From Nectonema munidae (lineage: Eukaryota; Nematomorpha; Nectonematoida; Nectonematidae): a stretch of 64,000 nt of DNA. Both the position numbers and the translations under genes were made by a program. Below the pieces are notes generated by a model, which had not been told where the DNA came from, ran no database searches, and worked only from the letters and a program-made list of their open reading frames with translations. Where the stretch lies: positions 1 to 64,000 of the forward strand of contig JAUIRK010000947.1 of NCBI GenBank assembly GCA_030549495.1, given 5' to 3'. Shown piece by piece: positions 48,940 through 61,510 of the stretch. Every line of letters begins with the position of its first letter. Positions within the stretch are counted from its first letter, which is position 1.

Positions 48940-49632
48940 TTTTAGATTATTAAATGCGTAAGGTTACAAAAAGTTCAAAATATTATTGCAAAGTACTCAG
49001 ATGAGTTTGCTGTAGATCTTGATGGTAATTTGTTTTATAAACTGTGCAGCGTAAAGGTTAAATTTGACAAACTTTTTTTTGTCGAGAGTCATAAAGGCTC
49101 AACAAAACATAAAAGTTTGAAAGATATGATTGCAAAAACGAAAATATAAACACATTTGTGCAATGTTCAAGTAAAAATTTTTCGAAAAAAAGCGCTATAA
49201 AAATGCTCACAGTTAAAAATAAAAAAGAAAAGTTTTGTTTAAAGAAATTGGTACTCCTCCTTGCCCTATTGTAACACATTCGACTTCATGGCTCAGAGCG
49301 GCTATTTACTATAGCGAAAATCTTCCTACAGTCAAAAAATTGTTCAAATCATTGAAGACACGAATAGCCTCATTTTGAACAGAACAAAAAAGGTTCTTGA
49401 AAACGATGCAATAGTTGATGAGTTCATGAATATTAAAGATTGCTATTCATGTATTTGTGAGATAATAGACGACAATTTGTCCACAAACTTCCCCTTCACT
49501 AAAAAATTAATTGTACATAATTGGCTGAATCATATCCCTTCAAATTTTGTGACTTTTCCTTTTATTTATATTATTTTAGCTCAAATTTTCAATGGCTGCC
49601 AACGTTGCAAGATTATTTTTCCTTTAATTTAA
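48940..49632 (+). pseudogene. hAT transposase relic with central deletion
   Basis: The 5' part (48,957-49,149) reads KVQNIIAKYSDEF, then LFYKLCSVKVKFDKLFF and VESHKGSTKHKSL. This is the BED-like zinc finger of the hAT at 59.5 kb with the first Cys changed to Tyr. After about 100 bp the frame resumes at TPPCPIVTH-SWLRAAIYYSENLP, equivalent to YPPVPIITRWGSW-LEATLYYSKNLP at 56.6 kb, then a frameshift and LENDAIVDEFMNIKDC. The middle with the catalytic Asp residues is missing. It is a deletion derivative in the opposite direction to the 56-59.6 kb copy. Confidence 0.7.
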
Positions 49633-49770
49633 TATTTACTATTTTATATATAACATAGACATCCTACTCACACACATAGACTATCCTAATAACTACACCT
49701 GTCATATTTAAAAAAAAATTGTTTTTCCTTATCTCTTTCTGCCTCACTTTTCTCTTTTAAACTCACAACT

Positions 49771-50850
49771 ATGGAAAACAAACACATACAATCTATACAC
49801 ACGAACACCTCTCCCCCCACATCTAAACGACCATGTCCTGAAATTAAATCTCAAACCCCAACGACCTCTCAAATTATCTCTAACATGTTTGACGACTTCA
49901 TTTCTCACGCATCACTATCCGCTGAAGACAGCATTAAATTCTATAAACTAAAATCTGACACCCTTTTAAACATTGCCTCAAACTTAGAAATTAAACCTAT
50001 GAGCCTCTCCAATACTATCAGTTATGCTTCAACTGCTGCTACCCAACCAACGATCATTACTAACCCATCTACTTCTCGTATACCCAACTTACTCCCCAAA
50101 CCACGAAAAAAGTTAGACCCAAAACTCTCAATCCAAATAATCCCTAAGCAATCAACTAAATCGCGCACCGAAATTATAGATTTTAAAAAATCCATAATCA
50201 AAAAAATGGAACCTAAATTAAACCCTTTTACCATAAAAAACACCAAAAGCTCTAACGAAGGAACTCTCCTCAACCGCTGAAAAAGACACTGTTGTTTCTA
50301 AATTGAACAAAAACGGTGTCACTACCAATGATATTCCACCTTCATACCCAACTTTTCTACTTCCAAGTATCCCTAAAGAAATACCCCATAGACTCTCTAT
50401 CCCAACTACTTTACGAAAGTAACCCCCATATTAAATCCTTAGACACACTTGAATCTTTAAAAAAAAATAGGAAAAGATGGTATATATTCTTACACCACCT
50501 CCTTTCGCCCTAGTAACTCGATAATAGCCAAATTCCTAATGGAAAACCCTAAACTTATAGTAGAAAACCTCATTCTAACCTCTAAAATACTAAAACCCAA
50601 ATTATATCAATGTGAAACCTGCCTCAAATTTAACCACACAACCTTACACTGTAAATCAAACTCTCCCCACTGTGGTCAAAGAGATCATTCTATTGCCTCT
50701 TGTATCTTCAAAGAAAACCCTGCACGTCTAAAATGCTCTAATTGCAAACAACAACATTCAGCCCTCTCCCACGCTTGCCCCTTTCGACTACAACATCTTA
50801 CTAACCTAAATGAAAACCACCAAAACCTACTCAAAACCTTTATATGTTAA
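49771..50850 (+). pseudogene. Retrotransposon ORF1, gag-like with CCHC knuckles
   Basis: Starts with ATG at 49,771 (MENKHIQ) with a Pro/Ser/Thr-rich N-terminus. The frame stops at 50,278..50,280, where it shifts, and continues in other frames to 50,850. The C-terminal part holds CETCLKFNHTTLHC (C-x2-C-x4-H-x4-C), a second knuckle with Ser in place of the first Cys (SPHCGQRDHSIASC), and CSNCKQQHSALSHAC. It would bind the element's own RNA. Its stop overlaps the ORF2 start in ATGTTAA (50,844..50,850). At least two frame breaks make it non-functional. Confidence 0.75.
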
Positions 50851-53800
50851 ACATTCTCCACATAAATCTAAACCACTCCAAAACAGCTTGGTCGAACCTC
50901 CTCAAAATCCTACATTCTAACTCTTTTGATATTATATCCATAAACGAGCCCTACACAAAAAACTCTTCTTTCCCTTCAATTCCTTCAAATTACACTGCAC
51001 TACATGCACCTACGGTAACTCTTTATTCAGCCTGTATCATCATAAAATCATCTATACACTTTTCTTTCATTCATCAACACTCGACTCAATAATACATATT
51101 TGTCCTAATATTTAGCGAAAACTCACCCCTTATTTTCTGTTCTCTCTACTCTGCCCCTTCCAATACACATGCCATTCCCTTAAACTTTTCTCACGATCTT
51201 AAAGCCACTCAAAACTTATCACCTCTTTACCTCAAAAATCATCACATTATCATCAGCACAGATTGCAATTCCCGTTCTTTCCTGTGGGACTACAAAGAAA
51301 ATACACGTGGCGCGCAACTCCTCTCCTTCCTAGCCGCACACAATCTTTACATAGTGGATACATCTAAAGACCCCACTTTTATGAAATTTACTAACAACAA
51401 ATCCGCGTCCTCCCATGTTGACCTAACCATAGCCTCAAAAAACACATTAAAATTCATTACAAATTGGCTCATCTCAAACACACCATCTGCTTCCGACCAT
51501 CTTTTTATAACTTATCAAGTTAATATAAAACCTTTCACAAGAGTATCAAATCAAAACACACCTAAAACTCACTGGACCACCTTCCTAAATCAATTAAGCT
51601 CAAAACTTCCCTCAACTATTCCCCACATAAATTCTCCCGGTGATCTTGACTCTGCCTGCAGCCCTTATCCTCAACAACACAATTAAACTTTCCATCACAC
51701 TATCAACCCCAGCCAAAGCATATTTACGTAGAAAACACACATACTTCTGGACTCCCTTTCTCATCTCGCTTAAAAAATCCCTAAAACATTCTCTTAAAAC
51801 ACTTCGTAAAAACCATAGCCCTAACAATATAGAACACTACTTCAATATAAAAAATAGATATATGGCAGAAATAAATTCTGCAAAAAAAAATTCTGCTCCT
51901 CCTCTCTTAAAAATCCATGGAAGGTGATCCGTCCGCTAAAATCGCAAAGTTTGTCAACTCAATCCACTCCTACCGCACACAATTTCCAACGACCTAATCA
52001 ACCCATCCTTTCTTTCAACGCTTTTCCCTCAGGATTCTCATACATCCGATAACATAGTAAACCACTCTATACGCGAACATGTCTCCTCCTTCTCATCCCT
52101 AAACTCATCCCAAACTTTTCCTCCAGTAAATCTAACGGAATTAGCCTCAGCTATAAATAACCTAAATCTTAAATCATCCCCAAGCCTTGATCTTATAACC
52201 ACAAAACATATCATAAAATCCTTCCCTTTATATTCACAATATCTCTTACAATTATACAACAGTTGCCTAAAATTCTCCTTTTTCCCATCTATCTGGAAAA
52301 TAGGTAAGCTTATTTTACTTCCCAAACCCAAAGACTTAGGCCTCATAACCAACTTGCGACCAATCACCATCCTTCCTACTTTAGGAAAAATCTTAGAAAA
52401 AATTCTACGCAAAAGGTTTCTCTTTCACATCACCAGATCTAACAAAATTAGTCCCTTCCAATTTGCATACCTCCCACACAAAAGTCCAGAATCCGCTCCA
52501 TATAGACTCTCCTCCTACCTCGAAACAAAACTATCTTCCAAATTAACATCATCCGCCCTCTTTATAGACATCAACAACGCCTTCAATTCAGCATGGCATC
52601 CTGCTATCATTTTCAATATGATCCGACAAAAATACCTCAATTATCTCATAAAATTCATTCAAAATTACCTTTCAAATCGGTGCCTTATATTCAGACACAA
52701 TTCTCTAGTTGCCATTCATTCCCTCTCACTATCCACGCCACAAGGTGGGTGCCTCTCCGATATCCTCTGGATTATACTTATAAACCCCCTATTAGATATA
52801 TTAGCTAACAATTCAGCCTTCTTTCAATGCTATTCAGATGATCTAACCTTCATATTTACATCAAATTCTCAAAAAGAAAACATAATGAACATCAACTCTC
52901 TCTATAACACGCTAACTTTTGCAGCCGATTCATAAAAGTAAAATTTAACGCAACAAAATCAACTCTTATACACTTCACATGAACACATTCCCCTCACCTC
53001 CCACTATTAACATCCAGCGATATCCTCATCCAACCATCTTCCTCCATGAAATATTTAGGGCTCACCTTTCAATCAAACCTCAAATGGTCATCCCACTTCA
53101 AAAACCTATACCACAAACTATCTTCAACTCTTTTCTCTCTTACTAAAATTATATCTTATAAATGGGGTCTAAGTATTCAACACTCATCTTTTATATACAA
53201 ATCAATCATCCTACCTACGCTTGAGTATGGCATTCTTTCATGAGGCCTATCATTAATCCTCATCACTCACTTATCTAAATAAAATCCACCGCCTTTCCCT
53301 CATCACAATGACCAGGGCCTACAAAACCTCCCCTACTAGAATCCTAGAATTCTTCACGAACGCCTTCCTCTAATCCTTCATCTCAAACAAACTGCTACCA
53401 AAAAATATATCATGACACGCATCGAACGAAATTCTTATCTTAAGTCCTTCTATTTCCATAACACTCAAATTACACCCTCTCAAACTTACTACAAATCCTT
53501 ACTCCAACAATTTTCGTCTTCTCCAAACAACATTTTCATCCAACCCAAAATCAATCCACTACCTTTATTTCACCCTTACTCACCATTACCTTTCTCTCTT
53601 CACAGCTGTTTCATCAAATCCATCGCTAAACTTCTAATTACGACCCGCTCCAACTTTACCTCAACTTCATTAAGAATATTCCTGGATAGCTCAAAAACCG
53701 CAAACAAATCTCCCTATGCTTTTGCACTCTTCAAAGGCCCTTCTCCCTTCCCTGTTTACTCAAAAACGTCTGCCATTGATCCCTCTCTTCCAATATATAG

Positions 53801-54557
53801 TGGTGAATGCTATGCCCTTCTACATGCTTGCGATTACATAAGCCAAAATAATTTTTCCTTTAGACATTACAACCCACTACACTTCTTTAGACTCACAAAA
53901 CATCATCAAAGACCTAAGCCTCAAACACAACATCCCATTCTTAACATACACCCTTGTTTCTAAACTCACCTACTTATCAAATTACTTTGAAATACACCTC
54001 TACTGGTGCCTAGCTCACTCAAACATTCTAGAAAACACTTATGTAGATAGGCTAGCTAAAAAAGTACCCCCAAATACACCTTACATCCCAATTACCTCAT
54101 TTCCCCTAGAAACATATACCACCCCTCAACTTAGATCTAACACTCAATACATTAGACAATAACTCATCCAATCCTCACCCTCCATTTTCTTCCAACATAT
54201 AAATAATCCAAACGAAATTCTTGACATTTGGTCAAAAATAAAATTCTTCCCACCATGACCGCTAATCAGATGGCTAACCGGACACTGCCCTGCAACTCCT
54301 ATCTCTACCGTATTAAAAAATCACCAAGCAATCTATGTAGATTCAACTGCAATCAACAAGAAACACCTCATCATCTTCTACTTTCCTGCTGCCACTACAA
54401 CCACGCAAGAACTTCATTTCTTTCACTATCCGTCAAAACTCTCAATCGCCCACCATCTAATTTCTTCGAACTACTTTTATACCCGAATCTCCTCAATGCC
54501 CTATTCATAGAGTCAAACTTGCCATCTTCGAACCCAGAGACTTCTTATACCACATAA
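50844..54557 (+). pseudogene. Retrotransposon ORF2: endonuclease, reverse transcriptase, RNase H
   Basis: Domains in order, in shifting frames. APE endonuclease: INLNHSKTAW, DIISINEPY, then STDCN and HVDLTIAS with the closing SDH near 51,500. Reverse transcriptase: LRPITILPTLGKILEK (52,350), FIDINNAFNSAW, STPQGGCLSDILW and the catalytic YSDDLTF near 52,830. RNase H: FLDSSKT, YSGECYALLHAC, DSQNIIKD and HSNILENTYVDRLAK (53,680-54,060). C-terminal zinc finger: CRFNC-x5-TPHHLLLSC (54,330-54,390). RNase H plus APE points to the I/LOA side rather than Jockey. I count at least six frameshifts or stops, so the copy is dead. Confidence 0.8.
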
Positions 54558-54870
54558 ACTCACATTAAAAAAAAATCTATAAAAATAACTACACTATTTT
54601 CTTTTATTTAAGACCTATATTCTTTAACACCCACCGATTACCTTTGCTCAATCAATCATCCTTCAACTACCACCTCAAAAATTCAGCTTTCTACACTTCA
54701 AACTCCCTCAACAACTAACCAATTTCTCCAAAGTCCCTCATTCCTAATTAATTCACAAGCCAAATCAATACACTTCTTTCGAACTTCTATACCTCAAGCA
54801 TTTCGCAAGCATATGGAGAAGTCCGATAGTGCTTAAATATTTCTTCCTACCTACCTACCTATATTATATT

Positions 54871-56022
54871 ATTTTTTTTATTTTTTTAATGACTGAATAA
54901 ATTAATTTTGCTTTGAATCCAAATAATAATAATTGATATAAGTTACAGAAATGGATAAAATTTTACACATCTCATTTTATTTATTTTAACTTATATAAGC
55001 ATCAAGGTGTTGCAGGGTGAATTGTCTCAGTACTACAAAAGATAGCTGATGTTCATAAATTTCAACTTAGAAAATTTTTGTTTAAAAAATAAAAAAAGTT
55101 AAAAAAAATTACTCTTAATTTACTTTATAGTTTAGAATCAGAAGTATTTCAGCATAAAACTATATGTCACGAAAAAACTAAACTTAAAATCTTCCTACCA
55201 CAGTAAACATTTCAAGTTAATTTTTTAATTCAACCCAAATAAGTTATTTACTTTTTCTTGTTAATTAAAACCTCCCTTCTTTTCTGCTTTCTGATCAGTT
55301 GATATAAAAATCGCGTCTCTTCCTCTCCATAATTAAAACCACCAAATTAAAGGTAACTAATTCGTGTTTACAATTATCTATACAGCAGAAGTAAGAAAAG
55401 CTTATTTTCCTAACATAAATTACTTGTATAATTAGTACGAGTAATTTATTCCATAGAATAACTGTAATTAAATAAGATTAATATATATATATACGTATTA
55501 TTATGGGTTTTTCCTATCACTTCAAAAAGAAATTCATTAAAAAATAACTATTGGTTTTCGGATAGGCTATTCGAATATTCATTTTCCGAGTATATAAATG
55601 TAAGTGCTTATTTTTTTGTTTTTGAAAGTTATACTTTCAAATAAGTAAATCATTTCAAAAAAACAATTTTGAAACACTTTGTTTTAAATTAGAATTTCTC
55701 ATTTTTTAGAGTTGATCAAAAATACTTCATTTTATCTAGCATGAAATTTGAAACGGACTTTTCTCACATGAATCTCCTTGAATATTCCTTTTAATCAAGA
55801 TTTTTTATCTTAGCCATTTTATCATGATAAAGTATCTTGTTTTTAAAGATTTATTAAAAACACTCTAAATTTTGAAGTTTTTTTAGTTAGATCCAGCTAC
55901 TGACATGGTACTATGACACTTCATGGAAGGACAACTAGTTATTTAGCAATGAATATCGTCACACTGCTCCTGAAAGGGTTAAAGATGGCTTCAGTGAATG
56001 AATAACCTACTAAACATGATAA
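54871..56022. other. No gene seen
   Basis: A+T-rich unique sequence between the retrotransposon tail and the hAT end. Only short noise frames. Confidence 0.5.
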
Positions 56023-57342
56023 CCAGGGCAAACAAAAAATTGACTTTATTAAAAGAAAATATTGACTTTTAAATCTAAAAAAATTGACTTTTAAAAATAA
56101 AAATTGACTTTTATGATTTTATTAACTTTTAAGCATAAAATAAAAAAACAAAATTATTTACAATTATAGAAAAAATCATGTAATTAAAAATATTGTCTGG
56201 ATTAAAATTTCGATCTTTTTCTAATAACTTTCTGAGTTTTGAGAAGGATCTTTCAACTTCGCAATTAGAAGCTGGACAATTTTGTAGAAATAAATATGTA
56301 TCAGGTGATATACTTGAATTTTTCATTTCCACAATATCAGTTATTTGATTTTGTTCCATTCTACTTTTGATATATGGAATCAATTTGCATTCATCATTGT
56401 TAAAATGAAGTAAACTTAAAACTTTGCTGGCGTCACATATTTAAAAGTTCTTTTTTTGCGATTGATCTATTAGCTCAATTAAATTTTGAGCGCAGTTTTT
56501 TTTAATTGATAACAAAGCTTTACATAAGTTAAGATTTTCTAAGCTTTTTCTTGCATTGTCAATCAAAATACCATTTTCACCATCAAAATTTTCCATAATT
56601 TTTTTTATTTCAGGAAGATTTTTACTATAGTAAAGAGTTGCTTCCAATCAACTACCCCATCTTGTAATTATAGGAACTGGTGGGTAACCAATTTCAGAGA
56701 AAAAAGCCTCTTGTTTGGTTCTTTATCGTGAGAGCTTTAAAACTTGAAATTAATGCATCCACTTCAGGATAAAAAGTTTTAATTTTTAGAGCACAGTTGT
56801 GCAATAAGTGGGAAATGCATGTAACGTGAAAAAAGTTAGGTAACATTACTTTTAAATTCTTAGCTGCGGCAGTTTTGTATCTAGCAGCATCTGTTATCAA
56901 AAGCAAAAAGTGTTTTCTATCTATGTGAAACTCTTTCAACGTATCGTCGATAAAATAAATCGACGTTTGTGAATTTATATATGCTTCAAAAGGAGCAGTT
57001 TTGATCAAGTAAGTTTTTTGAGGTTCTATCAATGTTCCAGCAATAACATTTAAGAATACACAATTCGTAATAATGGTTTCATCAACCATCAGAAACACGT
57101 CTTGATTTTTTAATAAACTTTTAATTTTTTGAAGTTTCTCATCTGCTAATTTCGAAACCAAGTTTCTACATGTTGTAACAGAAGGAACTTGTCTTCCGAG
57201 ATTTTGAAAAAGTGAAACAATGCTTGAATGGCAAAGTTTGTGCAATGGAATATTAGCTTCTAGGAAAGCTGTAATCAATTTCTTTTTGAAGTAGTATCAG
57301 TGGAAAACTTTTCAATCCTGCTGTTGGCATAAGTATCTTTAA

Positions 57343-59409
57343 CACTAGAAGTACCAAAGATTTTTTATACCTAAAAAGACAATGTGGTCAAATTGACCAC
57401 TCTGTATAACTTATCCAAAATTTGAAAATTAGAACTATTTTATTTAAAAATAATAATAAAAAAACAATAAAAACGCCTAACAGCTATTACATATAATTAA
57501 CTTCTTTTTTATGCATTTACCACATGCCATTTTTCCACACTTTTTGCACTTTTCAGTAGTTTTATTTTTACAGCGTTTTGTTTGGCACAGTTTTCTGGTT
57601 GATGAAGATAACATTTTGTCGTCATTCAAAGAAAAGTCCGAATCACTATTGCATATTTCAACTTGATCTTTAACTAACTCTTCAATAAGATTCATAATAA
57701 ATTGGCGTCTTGATATAGAAGATTTATTTATTTTCTTGTAAAGTATATAAGAATTTACCACGGCTAAATCTAAAACATTGAAAAAAAGGGCTAATGGCCA
57801 TCTTCTAACTCCTGCTTTTGAAGTGTATAACTTTGTCATCTGGTCAACTATATCTACACCATACTTTGTTGAGTTATAAAACAAAATTGTTTCAGGCTTT
57901 TTTTTATTATCTTGCAAAATTTTTATTGTTTTAGTATGAAGAGAACTCAAAATCAACACCATTTTGTTTTCTTTTGCTTTATACGCTGTAAGAGAAATGT
58001 TTTCATTGCAATAAAAAATTTTTGAAGAAAATTTAGGCATTTTATTAGGCTTGTGCTTCAAAAGTTCAGGAATTTCTTTCCTATTCAGCTTTATAGTTCC
58101 AACCAAACTTGTTTTTTTTCAAGCAGTTTTTCGCACAAACTTTTGGAAGTAAAATAGTTGTCACAAGTTACATTGTAACCTTTATTATACAGTTTGGATT
58201 GTTCAAGCAATTTATCCACTACATAATGACCAAGTTGAAGATTTCTTCTATCTTCATCTTTTCCAAGATAAGGAAATCCACCACAAACATACTTTGATTC
58301 AACCTCAACAAGTAGCCAAAACTTTATGCCAAATTTATCTGGCTTGGATGGTAGGTATTGAGTAAAAGGGCACCTTGCTTTAGTAGGAAAAAGCTGTTCA
58401 TCCACGCTCAAATAACAGTCAGGTGTATATGAGAGAATACAATTTTCTATAAAGATATTCCAAATATCGGAAAAAAGTGCAAATTTATCATTCTCAAGTC
58501 TTTTATTACGATCGCTTTTCATATCAAACCTCAGATATTTCATAATCTTTTCATACTTTAAACGTGACATAGTGTTTGAGAAAAAATTGACGCCCCATTT
58601 TTTTGACCAAAAAGACTTGAGAGGGTAATTTTTACCCCCTAAAACGCCGCGCAATATTGAAAGTGCCATAAATTTGTCAATATCGTGCAAATCAATTTTC
58701 CAGTCATTTTCAAAATTTTTAGCTTCAAAGTTAGTACATTTTTGTATGTGTCGCAACATGTTCTCTGAAATTATACATCGAAAAGCTGAAACAAAACTTT
58801 TATCAATATTACGAAGAGAATAATTTGTTGGACCAGATTTTACTTTGAAAACATTTTGTTGTTGTTTACGTCCATGTTCATCAGAGCAAGAAATTTCTGA
58901 CCAAATTGTTCCATCTTTTCCAATCATATCATTATTATTTTGAAAGTCTACTTCTTCGGTTTCTAAGTTATTTGATGAATCTTCTGAAGTGAAAGAAGTC
59001 TCTAAATTACGGAGAGTTTCTTCATCGCTTTCGCTGGAGAGAAAATCTGAACCAGAATTATCTTCCTCGAGACTACGAATGAATAACAACGCGTTTGCAG
59101 AGGCTTCTCTTTTATACTTAGGAAGAGGCATTGAATAAAAAATATTAAAAAATGAATTAAAAAGGACAAGCAACTGAAAACAAATGTTTGATTGATGAGA
59201 TGTCCAAATGACCACTTTGTCTTTTTAGGTATGTTAGTCTCTGCACAGAAAATTCATAAATGTTTTGAAGAACACATGTATTAAAAACATAGTATAATTA
59301 TATATATTAAAAGTCACAAAGTGACTGATGATTTAATTGTTGGATTCTATATAAATTTATTGATTAAAAAGTACGATGTGGTCATTTTGACCACTTTGTC
59401 TTTCTAGTG
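57343..59409 (-). mobile_element. Young piggyBac element, 2,067 bp, with TTAA duplication
   Basis: Ends are CACTAGAA (57,343..57,350) and TTCTAGTG (59,402..59,409), flanked by TTAA at 57,339..57,342 and 59,410..59,413. A longer inner motif, GTGGTCA-n3-TGACCAC followed by TTGTCTTT, occurs at the right end (59,378-59,403), again inside it (59,201-59,232) and inverted at the left (57,367-57,400). This gives the asymmetric subterminal pattern usual for piggyBac. Removing the element and one TTAA rejoins the hAT coding region around it. Confidence 0.9.
57477..59131 (-). pseudogene. piggyBac transposase, one indel from open
   Basis: Starts with ATG at 59,131 (MPLPKYKREAS); the frame is open further upstream but has no ATG there. 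An acidic N-terminus is followed by the DDE_Tnp_1_7 core: LSVDEQLFP (first Asp), KPDKFGIKFW, VTCDNYFTS (second Asp), then GTIKLNRKEIP, YNSTKYGVDIVDQM (third Asp), RRWPLALFFNVLDLAVVN and a C-terminal zinc finger, CQTKRCKNKTTEKCKKCG and CGKCIKKKLIICNSC, to the stop at 57,477. The two halves are in different frames; the switch falls in a run of eight T (58,112..58,119). Total length of about 551 residues is near the family norm. All three catalytic Asp are present, so a homopolymer error would make this an intact gene. Confidence 0.85.
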
Positions 59410-59600
59410 TTAAGATGTTTTTCGTGTTTTGGGGTTTTCCTGTGACTTTCAATAAAAAAAGTTTTATCGTGTTTTACTTCTACCAAACATAACTTGCAAA
59501 AAAGTTTGTCTTTGCTTTGTGATAGTGAAACTCGTTTGGATATTTTGTAATAATGAGTGATATTTTCATAGAATTACTTCTAGAGCTTTTAGGCATAATT

Positions 59601-61084
59601 GTATAATTTTTTAAAATTAAAAAAAATAAAGTTCACACAAAACTTGTTTATAAAACGAGAACTAAATAAAAAAGAGAAGTTGTTTAATCTTTTTTAAGAA
59701 GGATTTAACTGGGTACTTATAGGCAAAATTATTTAATTCTAAGATATGAAAAAATTCTGCTGCAACAGTCTTATCTACGAACCAGATGTGAATAAGTGTA
59801 TGTATGCAGTTCATACAATGAACATTTTAGAGTGCAACTGTTTTAATTGCTAACACATGAGGACTTATTTTCTTAGAAGATGTATACAATCTACTTTTAA
59901 CATATAAATCGAAACACATGCTGGCTGATATTGTGTATGATTTGTAGTGAAAAATTTTGTGTAAATTTGGAGTTCTGATGGTTCAAAGGCAAAAAATTAA
60001 CTTGTGAGAACCATTTCTGTTGCCTTGAAATTAATTTTAATATCAGAGAGAAAGGAAAATATTTATAAATAAAAATAAAAAATAAACAAAAAATATGAAT
60101 ATTTAAAAAAAATAAAACTGTTAAATAAGTTTTATTTCTTTTAAAAATTAAAAATCAATAACAGTAATTAAGTAAATTAAAAGTTTTATTTAAAGTTTGG
60201 AATCGTTCCTTCTTTTTTTTGAAATTGTAGTTTAACAATTAGGAATCTAAATAGGCAATGATAACGATTAGGAAAATGAATTTTATATATACAAAAAATT
60301 ATATTTATCAATTCTAATGATGCCCTGAAAATGAGAAATTGACAATGATACGATTTCTAAAAAAAATTCTATAAATAATAAGAAATTTATCTTTAAAAAA
60401 TTATTTGTTTCTTTTTTATCATTAAAGTAGTTTAGATTATCAACCATCAAAACAGAAAAAAAGATAGTAAACTGTGTTAGTTGTCTGACTTTTATGAAAG
60501 TAGCTTTCAACTTTAAGTTCAGCTTAGACACTGCTCATATTTTGATGTAAGCAGTCTCTTTCGTGTTTTCATTATTAAATCACCACAAACTATTGTACTT
60601 CTACAGTAAAAATTAAATATATTTATTCATCTTCATAAACTCTAGCGAAATTTAAATTAAAATGATTTTTCTTTAATTATTTTGTCAAAATTGTAACTAT
60701 ATAGTCTTACAAGCTGCGTCAATAAATCAAACTATATAAAAAATTTACAGATGTATGTTTTTTCAACAATACAATAGAGGAATAGAATTTTATATTTTAA
60801 AAAACATAATAATCAAAAACATAACAAAACTTTGATTAAAAGAATCATAGAGTAGTGATTAAAATGGAGATTAAAGGGATAATAGTAGCAAGAGTCAACT
60901 TTGATGCCATGAATTTTTAGCATAAAGATTGTTTCGTTTTTAATATTGCATGATTATCTATATATAATTTGATTTAATTTCAATCAAGAAATTACGATTT
61001 TATTAGTCACTTGATATTTAGAAGACAAATAATAAGCACAAAAGGTTTTCACTGTTAGACTGTTAACCATTATTCTTATATATC
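59601..61084. other. No gene seen
   Basis: A+T-rich sequence upstream of the hAT reading frame. The hAT right end should lie in its first part but is not recognisable. Remaining frames are low-complexity. Confidence 0.45.
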
Positions 61085-61125
61085 ACTAGCATAAGTCTGT
61101 TTGTCCCCAGCTTTCCTCGAGACAT

Positions 61126-61263
61126 TGGATTCTAGATCCTCGTGATTCTATGTCCTCTTAAAGATCATCGGTACCCCGTGATTCTAGGTCCTGCTTAAGA
61201 TCATTGGTACCTTTAATCTTGGTCCTGTTAAAGATCATTGGTACCTGTGTGATTCTAGGTCCT
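61126..61263 (+). repeat. Minisatellite, ~36-40 bp unit, 3.5 copies
   Basis: Copies of GTGATTCTAGGTCCTGCTTA followed by AAGATCATTGGTACC, less A+T-rich than the surroundings. The block adjoins a copy of the transposon end at 61,280-61,510 and may be part of that element, whose other copies carry a different short tandem block in the same place. Confidence 0.7.
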
Positions 61264-61279
61264 AAAACTTTTCACACTG

Positions 61280-61510
61280 AAAAAATTTTTTTTTCAAATA
61301 TATTATTAATATTTTAAAGAATCTCGCATTATACATATGATATGTGTCTGTGTGTATATGAGTTTAGGTAGGTCTGGCAAGACAAATATATATAAAAAAA
61401 ATTAACCAAAATATTTATGGTAAAATAAAGTTAATATTGTTATTCAGAATGATAAGAGAAATCTAAAAAGATATAATACTTGTATATTTGTTGAATATAT
61501 GTGAAATCAT
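61280..61510 (+). repeat. Dispersed transposon end, matches 42,770-43,015
   Basis: Shares the AAGAATCTCGCATTATA stretch, the GT-rich tract, AGGTCTGGCAAGAC and the following 120 bp up to TGTTGAATATATGTGAA with the right arm region near 42.9 kb, in the same direction. Confidence 0.6.

Larger units (their letters stand above)
49655..54870 (+). mobile_element. Non-LTR retrotransposon (I/LOA/R1 group), degenerate
   Basis: About 5.2 kb with two frames (gag-like, then endonuclease-RT-RNase H) and a 3' end of four CCTA repeats (CTTCCTACCTACCTACCTAT, 54,842-54,861) followed by a T-rich stretch. The sense strand is rich in A, C and T and poor in G, unlike its surroundings. The 5' end is set where the C-rich composition begins, so it may be full length. 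No clear target duplication was found. Confidence 0.85.
56129..59596 (-). pseudogene. hAT transposase (BED finger, RNase H-like, hATC), split by piggyBac
   Basis: Starts MPKSSRSNSMK at 59,596. After a frameshift it reads LFCKLCLVEVKHDKT and then ESHRKTPKHEKHL (BED-like finger). The piggyBac lies next at TTAA 57,339..57,342, and the frame resumes with KDTYANSRIEKFSTD. Then come LMVDETI and LLLITDAARYKTAAAK (57,100-56,880), a frameshift near 56,708, a TGA at 56,648..56,650 within GSW-LEATLYY, a TAA at 56,441..56,443, and the hATC dimerisation block SNCEVERSFSKLRKLL (56,230) to the end at 56,129. The finger plus hATC layout resembles animal hAT-derived proteins annotated as CGGBP1-like. Several independent lesions make it an old copy. 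Confidence 0.8.
56023..59600 (-). mobile_element. hAT element interrupted by piggyBac
   Basis: The left end starts CCAGGGCAAAC at 56,023, followed by repeated TTGACTTTTA subterminal motifs, like the complete hAT copy at 61,604. The coding region runs leftward on the minus strand. I could not find the matching right end; the limit given is just beyond the start codon near 59,596. Confidence 0.65.

Noticed and set aside
50022-50273. Minus-strand frame in the retrotransposon (also 51,612..51,827 and 52,038..52,412)
   Set aside because: Shadows of ORF1 and ORF2 caused by the skewed base composition of the sense strand.
60330-60336. GCCCTG near 60,330 as the missing right end of the interrupted hAT
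   Set aside because: No TTGACTTT subterminal motifs beside it and no match to the CATGATAA left flank.
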